From positions 62,001 to 126,000 of the forward strand of contig MWJO01000009.1 in assembly GCA_002027195.1 (NCBI GenBank): a stretch of 64,000 bases of DNA, in the 5' to 3' direction. Every line of letters begins with the position of its first letter. Position 1 is the first letter of the stretch. Made by a program: the position numbers and the translations under genes. A model generated the notes under the pieces. It did no database searches, was not told the origin of the DNA, and was given only the letters and a program-made list of their open reading frames with translations. Shown one piece after another: positions 7,657 through 16,277 of the stretch. Source of the stretch: Streptomyces sp. GKU 895 (GTDB lineage: Bacteria > Actinomycetota > Actinomycetes > Streptomycetales > Streptomycetaceae).

Positions 7657-10269
7657 CTAACCGGTCGATCCTCCGAAGATGCCGCCTCCGTTGCCGTTGC
7701 CTCGGGTGGTGTCCGTTTCCGTGGCAGTCGGTGTGGGGGTCACGCCTCCATCCGTACCACCGTTGTCCGTGCCTCCGTCGTCCGAGCACTGCCAGCTGAA
7801 CTTGCAGGACTCGCTGGCCGACGGGGAGGGGAGGACCTCGGTCTCGCTGGGCGTCGGGCTCGGCGTCGCGCTCGGCGTCTCACTCGGCGTCGCGGTGACG
7901 GACGGCGTGGGAGACGGCGCACCCTCCTCGTCCTGGATCTCACCGATCTTCTCGGCTTCCGGAAACCCGGTGTCGCTGGCGTTCTTGAGTGCGGCCTTCA
8001 TGTACTCGGTCCAGATGGACGTCGGGATGTCACCACCGTGGATGGACTCCACACCCGCCGTGCCGTTCATGGAGAGCAGCTTGCTGTTCTTGGGGTCCTC
8101 TCGGAACATCGCGACCGAGGTAGACAGTTGCTGCGTGTACCCGACGAACCAGGCCGACTTGTTGCTGTCGGTGGTACCGGTCTTGCCGGCGGCCGTACGG
8201 CCCAGGGCCAGCGCGTTCTTACCCGTACCGTTCTTGATGACGTTCTCGAGGGTGTCCGTGACGTTGTTCGCCACGTTCTCGGGCATCGCGAGCGTGACCT
8301 TCGGCTTGCTGAAGCCCTGCTCGTCGATGCCGTTGTGCTTGACCTGGGTCACCGAGTACGGGTCGGCGTGCTTGCCGGACGCGGCGAACGTGGCGTAGGC
8401 GTCGGCCATGCGGATGGCGCTGGGCGTTGAGGTACCGAGCGCGAACGACGGGTTCAGCGCTTCGAAGCTCTGGTCCAGGATGCCGGACGCCTTGGCCACG
8501 TCCCGCACCTTGCTCATCCCCACATCCATGCCCAGCTGTACGAACGGTGTGTTGATCGACTGCTCCATCGCCTTGCGCAGGGTGATGTAGCCCCAGGGAT
8601 AGTCGCTCTCGTTCTCCTGGTAGAAGACCGAGTTGTCCTTCTTCAGGACATAGGTGCCGTCGTTGTTTTTGACCTTCAGATGGTCGTTGCCGTTGTACTT
8701 ACTCATCGGCGAGACACCGGTGTCCGGATCCCTGTACGTGCCGTACTGCATGGCCGCAGCGAGCACGAACGGCTTCCACGTCGAGCCGACGGGCACACCC
8801 GACGTGTCGGCGTTGTTGTTGAAGTGGTCGTTCTCGTAACCCGCACCGCCGTACAACGCGACGATCGCACCGTCCTTCGGCCTCACCGACGCGGCACCGA
8901 ACTGGACGTGCTTGTCGAGCTCACGCTTCTTCGGGTCGATGCGCTCGTCCTCGATCTTCTTCACGGCCTTCGACAGGGCGTTGACCTTGTCCTTCTCGAA
9001 GGTCGTGTAGATCTGGTAGCCGCCCCTGTCGAAGTCGGTCCGCGAGATGTTCGAGTGGGCCAGCACGTACTTCTTGGCCGTGTCGACCAGGTAGCTGATC
9101 TGGCCGGTCATGCCCTTGGTCGCCTTGAGGCCCTGGGGCGTGGGGTACTTCTTGATGGCCTTCTGATACTGGGCGTCCGTCAGATGCTTGTCGTTGTGCA
9201 TCTGCTCCAGGATCCAGCTCCAGCGTTCCTGGGAGCGCTTGAGGTTGGCGTCCTTGGTCGCCGAGGGGTCGATGCTCGTGTTGTCGATGGGGTCGTAGTA
9301 CGTCGGGCCCTTCAGCAGCGCGGCGAGGAAGGCGCACTGCGAATCGGAGAGGTCCTCGGCGTCCACGCCGTAGTAGGTCTGCGCGGCAGCCTGGATGCCG
9401 TAGGCACCACGGCCGTAGTACGAGGTGTTCAGGTAGCCCTGGAGGATGTCGTCTTTCGAGAGCTTCGTGCCCACCTTTATGGAAATGAACATCTCCTTGA
9501 ACTTCCGGGAGATGGTCTGTTCCTGGCTCAGGTACGTGTTCTTCACGTACTGCTGAGTGATGGTCGAACCACCCTGCGTGTCACCGCCGCGCGCCATGTT
9601 GGCGAGCGCTCGCGCGATACCCATGGGGTCGACGCCCGAGTCGGAGTAGAAGCTCTTGTTCTCCGCAGAGATCACGGCCCACTGCATGGACTTGGGGATC
9701 TTGGCGATGGAAACGTTCTGGCGGTTCGCACCGGTGCCGGTGGCGACCATCTGGCTGCCGTCGGCCCAGTAGTAGACGTTGTTCTCGGACTTCGCTGCGG
9801 CGTTCTCGCTGGGGATGCTCACCATGGCGTACCCGATCCCCGCGATGGCGACCAGGCTGCCGAAGAAGGCAAGGCTCAGTCCGGAGACGAGGCGCCAGGA
9901 AGGAACCCAGCGCTGCCAGCCGTACTTGCCGGCGCGTGGGTAGTCGATGAACCGGTTCTTGGTGGAGGTGGCGGCTCGGCCGCGTCCAGGGCCGGTGGAG
10001 CCGCGACGCACGCCGCGGCCCGTGGGCTCGGGCGTTCTGCGTCGGCTGCCCCCACCTCTCTGCGCCGCGCGGCGGGCCTCGGCGCGGCCGCCGTACGACC
10101 GCTCCTCCGCACCCGACTCGTGTGAACCCGACCCGTACGCGTCGGAAGGAGATCCGGTGGCGCCACGCGGTGCCGCACGGCGGCCGGAGGACGAGCCGGA
10201 CTGGCCGCGTCGGGCCGCGGCACGTCCGCCTCCCTGCGGCTGCGGCGGTTTGCGACGGTGCTCGCTCAT
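7657..10269 (-). CDS. class A penicillin-binding protein, transglycosylase-transpeptidase
   Basis: Bifunctional enzyme that polymerises lipid II and cross-links peptidoglycan. It has 870 residues. A basic, Ser/Gly/Arg-rich cytoplasmic tail (1-125) precedes one membrane anchor (about 145-170). The GT51 transglycosylase has AENKSFYSD and GGSTITQQYVKN; the usual EDxxF reads ENKSF here. The transpeptidase has SxxK in GSTWKPF, SIN, and the KTG box in AGKTGTTDSNKSAWFVGY. A Ser/Thr/Pro/Glu-rich tail ends near residues CKFSWQC. The start is the ATG after TAGGAGTAG. A terminator and a parS site follow. Confidence 0.93.
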   Translation of the reverse strand: MSEHRRKPPQPQGGGRAAARRGQSGSSSGRRAAPRGATGSPSDAYGSGSHESGAEERSYGGRAEARRAAQRGGGSRRRTPEPTGRGVRRGSTGPGRGRAATSTKNRFIDYPRAGKYGWQRWVPSWRLVSGLSLAFFGSLVAIAGIGYAMVSIPSENAAAKSENNVYYWADGSQMVATGTGANRQNVSIAKIPKSMQWAVISAENKSFYSDSGVDPMGIARALANMARGGDTQGGSTITQQYVKNTYLSQEQTISRKFKEMFISIKVGTKLSKDDILQGYLNTSYYGRGAYGIQAAAQTYYGVDAEDLSDSQCAFLAALLKGPTYYDPIDNTSIDPSATKDANLKRSQERWSWILEQMHNDKHLTDAQYQKAIKKYPTPQGLKATKGMTGQISYLVDTAKKYVLAHSNISRTDFDRGGYQIYTTFEKDKVNALSKAVKKIEDERIDPKKRELDKHVQFGAASVRPKDGAIVALYGGAGYENDHFNNNADTSGVPVGSTWKPFVLAAAMQYGTYRDPDTGVSPMSKYNGNDHLKVKNNDGTYVLKKDNSVFYQENESDYPWGYITLRKAMEQSINTPFVQLGMDVGMSKVRDVAKASGILDQSFEALNPSFALGTSTPSAIRMADAYATFAASGKHADPYSVTQVKHNGIDEQGFSKPKVTLAMPENVANNVTDTLENVIKNGTGKNALALGRTAAGKTGTTDSNKSAWFVGYTQQLSTSVAMFREDPKNSKLLSMNGTAGVESIHGGDIPTSIWTEYMKAALKNASDTGFPEAEKIGEIQDEEGAPSPTPSVTATPSETPSATPSPTPSETEVLPSPSASESCKFSWQCSDDGGTDNGGTDGGVTPTPTATETDTTRGNGNGGGIFGGSTG

Positions 10270-10635
10270 CGAACGACTACTCCTAGGGCAGGCGCACCTT
10301 TGCGCGCCTGGAAACGGCGGCTGCTGGTTTCCGGTCCCCCCGAAGTACGGATGTGGTCGCTTTCGCATTCACCCGTACTGCACCGAGGACGACGACGCCC
10401 CCATGCGTCACTCGGTTCCCGGTGGTGTGCATGCCGCACAGACTACGCACCGTCAAAACCCGCCTAGCCCCGAAGTTCACCCCAAATCAGGCAACTTGCC
10501 TCCAACGAATCGGTGATGTGATCCCGTTCACCGTTCCCGCACTTGTCGCATCCGGAAGGCCGTTCTATCGTCGTGATGTATCGAGTCGATACATCAGAGC
10601 GGCATAAGCGAGCGGAAGACCGAGAGGAGGCGACC
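10270..10635. other. divergent promoter region, PBP gene and padR
   Basis: A 366-bp gap between the divergent PBP and padR genes. No supported gene was found in it. It must contain both promoters. The one clear signal is the 23-bp palindrome at 10574-10596 near padR. Confidence 0.6.
10574..10596. promoter_or_regulatory. 23-bp palindrome, likely PadR operator
   Basis: A perfect palindrome with 11-bp arms, TGATGTATCGA, around one central G. It ends 39 bp before the padR start codon. PadR regulators commonly bind such ATGTAT/ATACAT dyads in their own promoters, so autoregulation is the natural inference. Confidence 0.65.
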
Positions 10636-11324
10636 ATGAGCCGGCGTTCCGGGATCCTGGAGTTCGCCGTACTCGGTCTCCTGCGCGAGTCCCCGATGCA
10701 CGGCTACGAGCTGCGCAAACGACTCAATACGTCACTGGGCGTGTTCCGTGCGTTCAGTTACGGCACGCTCTACCCCTGCCTCAAGACGCTGGTCGCCAAC
10801 GGCTGGTTGATCGAGGAGTCGGGGCACGCTCCCGAGGACGCCCTCGCCGCATCACTCGCGGGGCGCCGCGCCAAGATCGTCTATCGGTTGACGGCGGAAG
10901 GTAAGGAGCACTTCGAGGAGCTGCTCTCCCAGACCGGCCCCGACGCGTACGAGGACGAGCACTTCGCCGCGCGTTTCGCCTTCTTCGGGCAGACGTCGCG
11001 CGATGTGCGCGTGCGGGTGCTGGAAGGCCGGCGCAGCCGACTGGAGGAGCGCTTGGACAAGATGCGCGTCTCGTTCGCGCGCACCCGGGAGCGCCTCGAC
11101 GACTACACGCTTGAGCTCCAGCGCCACGGAATGGAGTCCGTGGAGCGCGAAGTGCGCTGGCTGAACGAGCTCATCGAGAGCGAGCGGGCCGGACGGGACC
11201 TTCGGGGTTCCACCGGGGGGCCCGCTCAGTCCTCTCAGCAGAACAACACAACTGGAGCGACGGGCAACCTGCCACGGCCCGGGGACACCCCCCGGACCGA
11301 TCTGCCGACGACACCGCCACGTGA
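10636..11324 (+). CDS. PadR family transcriptional regulator, frameshift near its 3' end
   Basis: Winged-helix repressor with the N-terminal PadR domain (about residues 5-85: [22 protein letters not shown]) and a C-terminal helical dimerisation region with [19 protein letters not shown]. The start follows GAGAGGAGG. As written the frame stays open to 11919, deep inside ino1, giving an Arg/Pro-rich tail that is only the shadow of ino1. If one base is restored in the C6 run at 11288-11293, the protein ends DRSADDTAT at the TGA at 11322-11324, about 229 residues. The coordinates use that end. It is likely autoregulated through the palindrome upstream. Confidence 0.75.
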
Positions 11325-11368
11325 GCGCCCAGTCAGGGCCTCACTCGTACACACAGGGAGCAACCGGA

Positions 11369-12451
11369 ATGGGTTCGGTTCGCGTAGCCATCGTCGGTGT
11401 GGGCAACTGCGCCGCGTCGCTGGTTCAGGGAGTCGAGTACTACAAGGACGCCGACCCGGCGTCCAAGGTCCCCGGACTGATGCACGTCCAGTTCGGCGAC
11501 TACCACGTCGGAGACGTCGAGTTCGTCGCCGCCTTCGACGTCGACGCGAAGAAGGTCGGCCTCGACCTCTCGGACGCCATCGGTGCCAGCGAGAACAACA
11601 CCATCAAGATCTGCGACGTCCCGAACAAGGGCGTCACGGTCCAGCGCGGTCACACGCTCGACGGTCTCGGCAAGTACTACCGCATGACCATCGAGGAGTC
11701 CGCCGAGGAGCCGGTCGACGTCGTGCAGGTCCTCAAGGACAAGCAGGTCGACGTTCTCGTCTGCTACCTGCCGGTCGGTTCCGAGGACGCGGCGAAGTTC
11801 TACGCCCAGTGCGCCATCGACGCCAAGGTCGCCTTCGTCAACGCCCTTCCGGTCTTCATCGCCGGCACCAAGGAGTGGGCCGACAAGTTCACCGAGGCCG
11901 GTGTCCCGATCGTCGGTGACGACATCAAGTCGCAGGTCGGCGCGACCATCACGCACCGCGTGATGGCGAAGCTGTTCGAGGACCGCGGTGTCCGCCTCGA
12001 GCGCACGATGCAGCTCAACGTCGGCGGCAACATGGACTTCAAGAACATGCTGGAGCGCGACCGCCTCGAGTCCAAGAAGATCTCGAAGACACAGGCCGTC
12101 ACCTCGCAGATCCCCGACCGCGAGCTGGGCGAGAAGAACGTCCACATCGGTCCCTCGGACTACGTGGCCTGGCTCGACGACCGCAAGTGGGCCTACGTCC
12201 GCCTCGAGGGCCGTGCCTTCGGCGACGTCCCGCTGAACCTGGAGTACAAGCTCGAGGTCTGGGACTCCCCGAACTCCGCGGGTGTCATCATCGACGCCCT
12301 GCGCGCCGCGAAGATCGCCAAGGACCGCGGCATCGGCGGCCCGATCCTGTCGGCGTCCTCGTACTTCATGAAGTCCCCGCCGGTCCAGTACTTCGACGAC
12401 GAGGCCTTCGCGAACGTCGAGAAGTTCATCAAGGGCGAGGTCGAGCGCTAA
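11369..12451 (+). CDS. ino1: inositol-3-phosphate synthase
   Basis: Converts glucose 6-phosphate to 1L-myo-inositol 1-phosphate using NAD. This is the first step to phosphatidylinositol and mycothiol in actinobacteria. It has 360 residues, the short actinobacterial form. The NAD-binding motif VGVGNCAAS is at the N-terminus, with [25 protein letters not shown] and [11 protein letters not shown] as conserved active-site segments. The start chosen is ATG after GGAGCAACCGGA, giving [10 protein letters not shown]; an in-frame GTG at 11321 has no better context. It follows padR closely, a pairing conserved in Streptomyces, and ends at a strong terminator. Confidence 0.95.
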   Translation: MGSVRVAIVGVGNCAASLVQGVEYYKDADPASKVPGLMHVQFGDYHVGDVEFVAAFDVDAKKVGLDLSDAIGASENNTIKICDVPNKGVTVQRGHTLDGLGKYYRMTIEESAEEPVDVVQVLKDKQVDVLVCYLPVGSEDAAKFYAQCAIDAKVAFVNALPVFIAGTKEWADKFTEAGVPIVGDDIKSQVGATITHRVMAKLFEDRGVRLERTMQLNVGGNMDFKNMLERDRLESKKISKTQAVTSQIPDRELGEKNVHIGPSDYVAWLDDRKWAYVRLEGRAFGDVPLNLEYKLEVWDSPNSAGVIIDALRAAKIAKDRGIGGPILSASSYFMKSPPVQYFDDEAFANVEKFIKGEVER

Positions 12452-12494
12452 AGCTCACCCCCGCTCAAAAACGCTCCTGCCAGGGCTGTGTCGA

Positions 12495-12525
12495 GGGTCC
12501 CCGGGTTTGTATCGCCCGGGGACCC
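12495..12525 (+). terminator. terminator after ino1
   Basis: A perfect 11-bp inverted repeat (GGGTCCCCGGG) with a 9-nt loop lies 44 bp after the ino1 stop and is followed by TTCCCTT. Confidence 0.8.
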
Positions 12526-12549
12526 TTCCCTTGTGTGAGGCTGTGCCCC

Positions 12550-13812
12550 ATGGCCGTCGTACGTGACCTGCGCGTCCTGCTCCGCTTCCAGGGCTTCAGA
12601 CGCCTTCTCGCCGTACGCCTGCTCTCCCAGGGCGCCGACGGCGTCTTCCAGATCGCGCTCGCCGCGTACGTCGTCTTCTCCCCGGAGAAACAGACCTCGG
12701 CCGCGGCTATCGCCTCCGCCATGGCCGTCCTGCTGCTCCCCTACTCCCTGGTGGGCCCCTTCGCCGGCGTCCTGCTGGACCGCTGGCGCCGCCGCCAGGT
12801 CTTTCTCTACGGCAACCTGGTGCGCGCGGCGATGGCCTCGGCGACCGCCGTCCTGATGGTCAGCGACGCCCCCGACTGGCTCTTCTACGTCTCCGCGCTG
12901 TCCGTCACCGCCGTCAACCGCTTCGTGCTGTCGGGCCTGTCCGCCGCTCTGCCGCGCGTGGTCGACACCGAACGCCTCGTCATCGCCAACTCTCTCTCCC
13001 CGACCGCCGGCACGCTCGCGGCGACCGCGGGCGGCGGCCTCGCCTTCGTCGTACGCCTGGTCGTGGCCGACTCCGACGCGGCCGTCGTGCTCCTGGGGGC
13101 GGCCCTGTACCTGTGTGCGGCGCTGGCAGCGCTGCGCATCTCGAAGGAACTGCTCGGCCCCGACCGGGCGTTGGCACACCCTGGCCTCGCAGCAGCCTTC
13201 ACCAGCACCGCTCGCGACCTGGCGGCGGGCGTCCGCCACCTCGCCGGGAAACCCCGCCGGGAAGCCACCTGGGCGCTCTCCGCGATGACACTGATGCGCT
13301 TCTGTTACGGCGCCCTGTTGGTGATGCTCCTGATGCTGTGCCGCTACGAGTTCTCCTCGACGACCGACGACGGACTCGCCCTGCTGGGGCTGGCGTTGGG
13401 CATCTCGGGCGCGGGCTTCTTCGTGGCGGCTGTGGTGACACCGTGGGCAGCGGGGCGTCTCGGCCCCGGCCGCTGGATCGTCGTATGCGCGGCAGCCGCC
13501 GCAGTCCTGGAACCTGCCCTGGGCCTCCCCTTCGCCGTCGCACCGATGCTCGTCGCCTCATTCATCCTGGGGCTGATCACCCAGGGTGCGAAGATCGCGA
13601 CGGACACCCTCGTCCAGTCCACGGTCGACGACGGCTTCCGGGGCCGGATCTTCTCGGTCTACGACGTCCTGTTCAACATCGCCTTCGTCGGAGCAGCTGC
13701 CGTGGCCGCCCTGATACTTCCGCCGGACGGGCGCTCTGTGGTGTTGGTGGTCACAGTGGCCGTTATCTACGGGGCAGTTGCTGTAGCTATGACCCGCTTT
13801 GGACGCCAGTAA
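12550..13812 (+). CDS. MFS transporter
   Basis: Major facilitator superfamily membrane transporter of 420 residues with about twelve hydrophobic helices. It carries the loop 2-3 motif as LLDRWRRRQVFLYGN, and a related sequence in the second half (AGRLGPGRWIVV). The start is the ATG at 12550, just after the ino1 terminator, giving MAVVRDLRVLLRFQGFRRLL. The substrate is unknown. It is separated from ino1 by the hairpin and so probably has its own promoter or relies on read-through. Confidence 0.85.
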   Translation: MAVVRDLRVLLRFQGFRRLLAVRLLSQGADGVFQIALAAYVVFSPEKQTSAAAIASAMAVLLLPYSLVGPFAGVLLDRWRRRQVFLYGNLVRAAMASATAVLMVSDAPDWLFYVSALSVTAVNRFVLSGLSAALPRVVDTERLVIANSLSPTAGTLAATAGGGLAFVVRLVVADSDAAVVLLGAALYLCAALAALRISKELLGPDRALAHPGLAAAFTSTARDLAAGVRHLAGKPRREATWALSAMTLMRFCYGALLVMLLMLCRYEFSSTTDDGLALLGLALGISGAGFFVAAVVTPWAAGRLGPGRWIVVCAAAAAVLEPALGLPFAVAPMLVASFILGLITQGAKIATDTLVQSTVDDGFRGRIFSVYDVLFNIAFVGAAAVAALILPPDGRSVVLVVTVAVIYGAVAVAMTRFGRQ

Positions 13813-13936
13813 GTGTCACATCAATGACACAGAGTCCCCCTGGGGTACAGGGGTGTCAGTGGGGCCCGGTAACTTACGTGCGTCTTACTCGCGCCTAGTT
13901 GCGCATCACTCACCCATGTTCTAGGGGGACCCCCAA

Positions 13937-14458
13937 GTGTCTACTCCGCCGCCCCAGGGCCAGAACCCGTTCGCCCAGGGCCAGCAGCCCTACGGCCAGC
14001 CGCAGGCTCAGGCCCCGTACCCGCCCCAGGACGGCAACCCCTACGCCCAGGGCCAGCAGCCGGGCTTCCCGCAGCAGCAGGGTGGCGTCCCCTACGCGCC
14101 GGTCCCGCCGGCACAGCCGAAGCGCAAGCTGAGCTTCAAGACGATCAAGAACATCGTCATCGTCGTGGCCGTCGTCGGTATCGGCATCGGCGGCTGGATC
14201 TCCAGCCGTGACGACGCCAACACCGCAGCCGTGGGCGACTGCATGCACCGCGGCAGCAGTGACGACAACAACCCGGACCTCGAGGTCGTCGACTGCGGCT
14301 CTTCGAAGGCACAGTTCACGGTGCTGGCCAAGATCGAGGGCACGTTCAGCGGCTCCCTTGCCGAGACCAAGTGCGCGGCCGAGGCCAAGGACTTCCAGTA
14401 CGTCTACACCGAGTCCGGCGACGGCACCGACTTCCTGCTCTGCCTGAAGGACAAGTAG
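13937..14458 (+). CDS. LppU/SCO3897 family membrane protein
   Basis: A 173-residue protein with a Pro/Gln/Gly/Tyr-rich cytoplasmic N-terminus (1-60, repeated NPYAQGQQP-like units). One membrane helix follows at about 73-90, then an extracytoplasmic domain with three cysteines (GDCMHRG, VVDCGSSK and TKCAAEAK) plus a final cysteine in LLCLKDK, likely forming disulfides. This pattern matches the LppU/SCO3897 family of unknown function. The start is GTG after AGGGGGAC. It is convergent with the cca gene across two parS palindromes. Confidence 0.8.
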   Translation: MSTPPPQGQNPFAQGQQPYGQPQAQAPYPPQDGNPYAQGQQPGFPQQQGGVPYAPVPPAQPKRKLSFKTIKNIVIVVAVVGIGIGGWISSRDDANTAAVGDCMHRGSSDDNNPDLEVVDCGSSKAQFTVLAKIEGTFSGSLAETKCAAEAKDFQYVYTESGDGTDFLLCLKDK

Positions 14459-14494
14459 TAGGTCCTGCGGTATCGCAGACACATCGAGGGCGAC

Positions 14495-14508
14495 GTTTCA
14501 CGTGAAAC
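14495..14508. other. parS: parS site within a 28-bp palindrome
   Basis: Perfect GTTTCACGTGAAAC. Its flanks extend the dyad as GGGCGAC on the left and GTCGCCC on the right, so the site is also the centre of a terminator-like hairpin between convergent genes. Confidence 0.9.
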
Positions 14509-14536
14509 GTCGCCCCTCGATGCTCTCCGGGGTCAT

Positions 14537-14550
14537 GTTTCACGTGAAAC
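14537..14550. other. parS: parS site within a 30-bp palindrome
   Basis: Perfect GTTTCACGTGAAAC. Flanks GGGGTCAT and ATGACCCC make a 30-bp perfect palindrome (14529-14558), located just past the stop of the minus-strand cca gene. Confidence 0.9.
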
Positions 14551-14569
14551 ATGACCCCGTTTCACAGCC

Positions 14570-16012
14570 TCAGCTCTGCTCGGCCCACCACTCCTTGAGT
14601 GCTGCGGCCGCAGCCTCCTCGCCCATAGGCCCGTTCTCCAGCCGCAGCTCCAGCAGGTGCTTGTACGCACGGCCGACCGCTGGGCCCGGGCCGACGTCGA
14701 GGATCTTCATGATCTGGTTGCCGTCCAGGTCCGGGCGGATGGCGTCCAGTTCTTCCTGCTCCTGGAGTTGGGCAATGCGCTCCTCCAGGCCGTCGTAGGC
14801 ACGAGAGAGCGCCGTCGCCTTGCGCTTGTTGCGGGTCGTGCAGTCGGAGCGGGTCAGCTTGTGGAGGCGGTCGAGGAGCGGGCCGGCGTCACGGACGTAG
14901 CGGCGAACCGCGGAGTCCGTCCACTCGCCCGTGCCGTAGCCGTGGAAGCGCAGGTGGAGTTCGACCAGGCGCGAGACGTCCTTCACCAGGTCGTTGGAGT
15001 ACTTCAACGCCGTCATGCGCTTCTTGGTCATCTTCGCGCCGACCACCTCGTGGTGGTGGAACGAGACACGGCCGTCCTTCTCGAAGCGCCGTGTGCGCGG
15101 CTTGCCGATGTCGTGGAGGAGAGCGGAGAGGCGGAGGACCAGGTCGGGGCCGTCCTCCTCCAGTGCCATCGCCTGCTCCAGGACGATCAGTGTGTGGTCG
15201 TAGACGTCCTTGTGGCGGTGGTGTTCGTCGCGTTCCAGACGCAGCGCCGGCAGCTCGGGCAGAACGTGGTCCGCGAGGCCCGTGTCGACCAGCAGGGTCA
15301 GGCCCTTGCGCGGGTGCGCGGACAGGATCAGCTTGTTCAGCTCGTCCCGGACGCGCTCGGCCGAGACGATGTCGATGCGCCCGGACATCTCCTTCATGGC
15401 CGCCACCACCTCGGGGGCCACCTCGAAGTCGAGCTGGGCGGCGAAGCGCGCGGCACGCATCATCCGCAGCGGGTCGTCCGAGAAGGAGGCCTCGGGAGTG
15501 CCGGGAGTGCGCAGCACCCGCTCCGCGAGATCCTCCAGACCGCCGTGCGGGTCGATGAACTCCTTCTCCGGCAGCGCCACCGCCATCGCGTTCACCGTGA
15601 AGTCACGCCGGACGAGGTCTTCCTCGATGGAGTCGCCGTACGACACCTCCGGCTTGCGCGAAGTCCGGTCGTACGCCTCCGACCGGTACGTCGTCACCTC
15701 GATCTGGTAGCCGTCCTTCTGCGCACCCACTGTGCCGAAGGCGATCCCGACCTCCCACACGGCGTCCGCCCACGGGCGCACGATCTTCAGCACGTCCTGA
15801 GGGCGGGCATCGGTCGTGAAGTCCAGGTCGTTGCCGAGCCGGCCGAGCAGCGCGTCCCGCACCGAGCCGCCGACCAGGGCGAGAGAGAACCCGGCCTCCT
15901 GGAAACGGCGGGCGAGGTCGTCGGCGACAGGAGCGACCCGCAGCAGTTCGGTGACCGCGCGGTGCTGCACCTGATTCAGGGCGCTGGGCTTGTCTTCGTT
16001 GGCGTTCGGCAC
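14570..16012 (-). CDS. cca: CCA tRNA nucleotidyltransferase
   Basis: Adds or repairs the 3' CCA of tRNAs using CTP and ATP. The 480 residues show the class II nucleotidyltransferase head (LVGGSVRDALLGR, then DLDFTT with the catalytic aspartates), and the RRDFTVNAMA and DPLRMMRAARFAAQLDF motifs. A C-terminal HD domain has LSALLHDIGKPRTR. The start was set at the GTG encoding MPNANEDKPSALNQ. Most streptomycete tRNA genes lack encoded CCA, so the enzyme is expected to be essential. It is convergent with the LppU-family gene and divergent from the DUF6049 gene. Confidence 0.93.
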   Translation of the reverse strand: MPNANEDKPSALNQVQHRAVTELLRVAPVADDLARRFQEAGFSLALVGGSVRDALLGRLGNDLDFTTDARPQDVLKIVRPWADAVWEVGIAFGTVGAQKDGYQIEVTTYRSEAYDRTSRKPEVSYGDSIEEDLVRRDFTVNAMAVALPEKEFIDPHGGLEDLAERVLRTPGTPEASFSDDPLRMMRAARFAAQLDFEVAPEVVAAMKEMSGRIDIVSAERVRDELNKLILSAHPRKGLTLLVDTGLADHVLPELPALRLERDEHHRHKDVYDHTLIVLEQAMALEEDGPDLVLRLSALLHDIGKPRTRRFEKDGRVSFHHHEVVGAKMTKKRMTALKYSNDLVKDVSRLVELHLRFHGYGTGEWTDSAVRRYVRDAGPLLDRLHKLTRSDCTTRNKRKATALSRAYDGLEERIAQLQEQEELDAIRPDLDGNQIMKILDVGPGPAVGRAYKHLLELRLENGPMGEEAAAAALKEWWAEQS

Positions 16013-16277
16013 AACAGAAAAGGGTACGTGGCCCCGGCGACCGAGAGCGCCTCCATTAAATCTGCACAGACCCGTACTCCGGGTCGCAGGCAAGGACCAC
16101 CTGTAGGACGTACGGATTCGCTCCCCTTTATACGCACACATACAGGACGGCCCGGCCCCGTTTCCCGATCTTGTGGAGCAGACCGCGGCACTTCCCCTCA
16201 GCGCGCATCGTTACCATGCGTGGACGCACATTGCGACGACCACTGACGACCACTGACGACGAGGGACGGGCGAGCGC

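Noticed and set aside
10543..11919. 458-codon frame as the true PadR protein
   Set aside because: The tail overlaps ino1 in another frame, is Arg/Gly-rich and has no PadR homology. A frame ending at 11324 is preferred.
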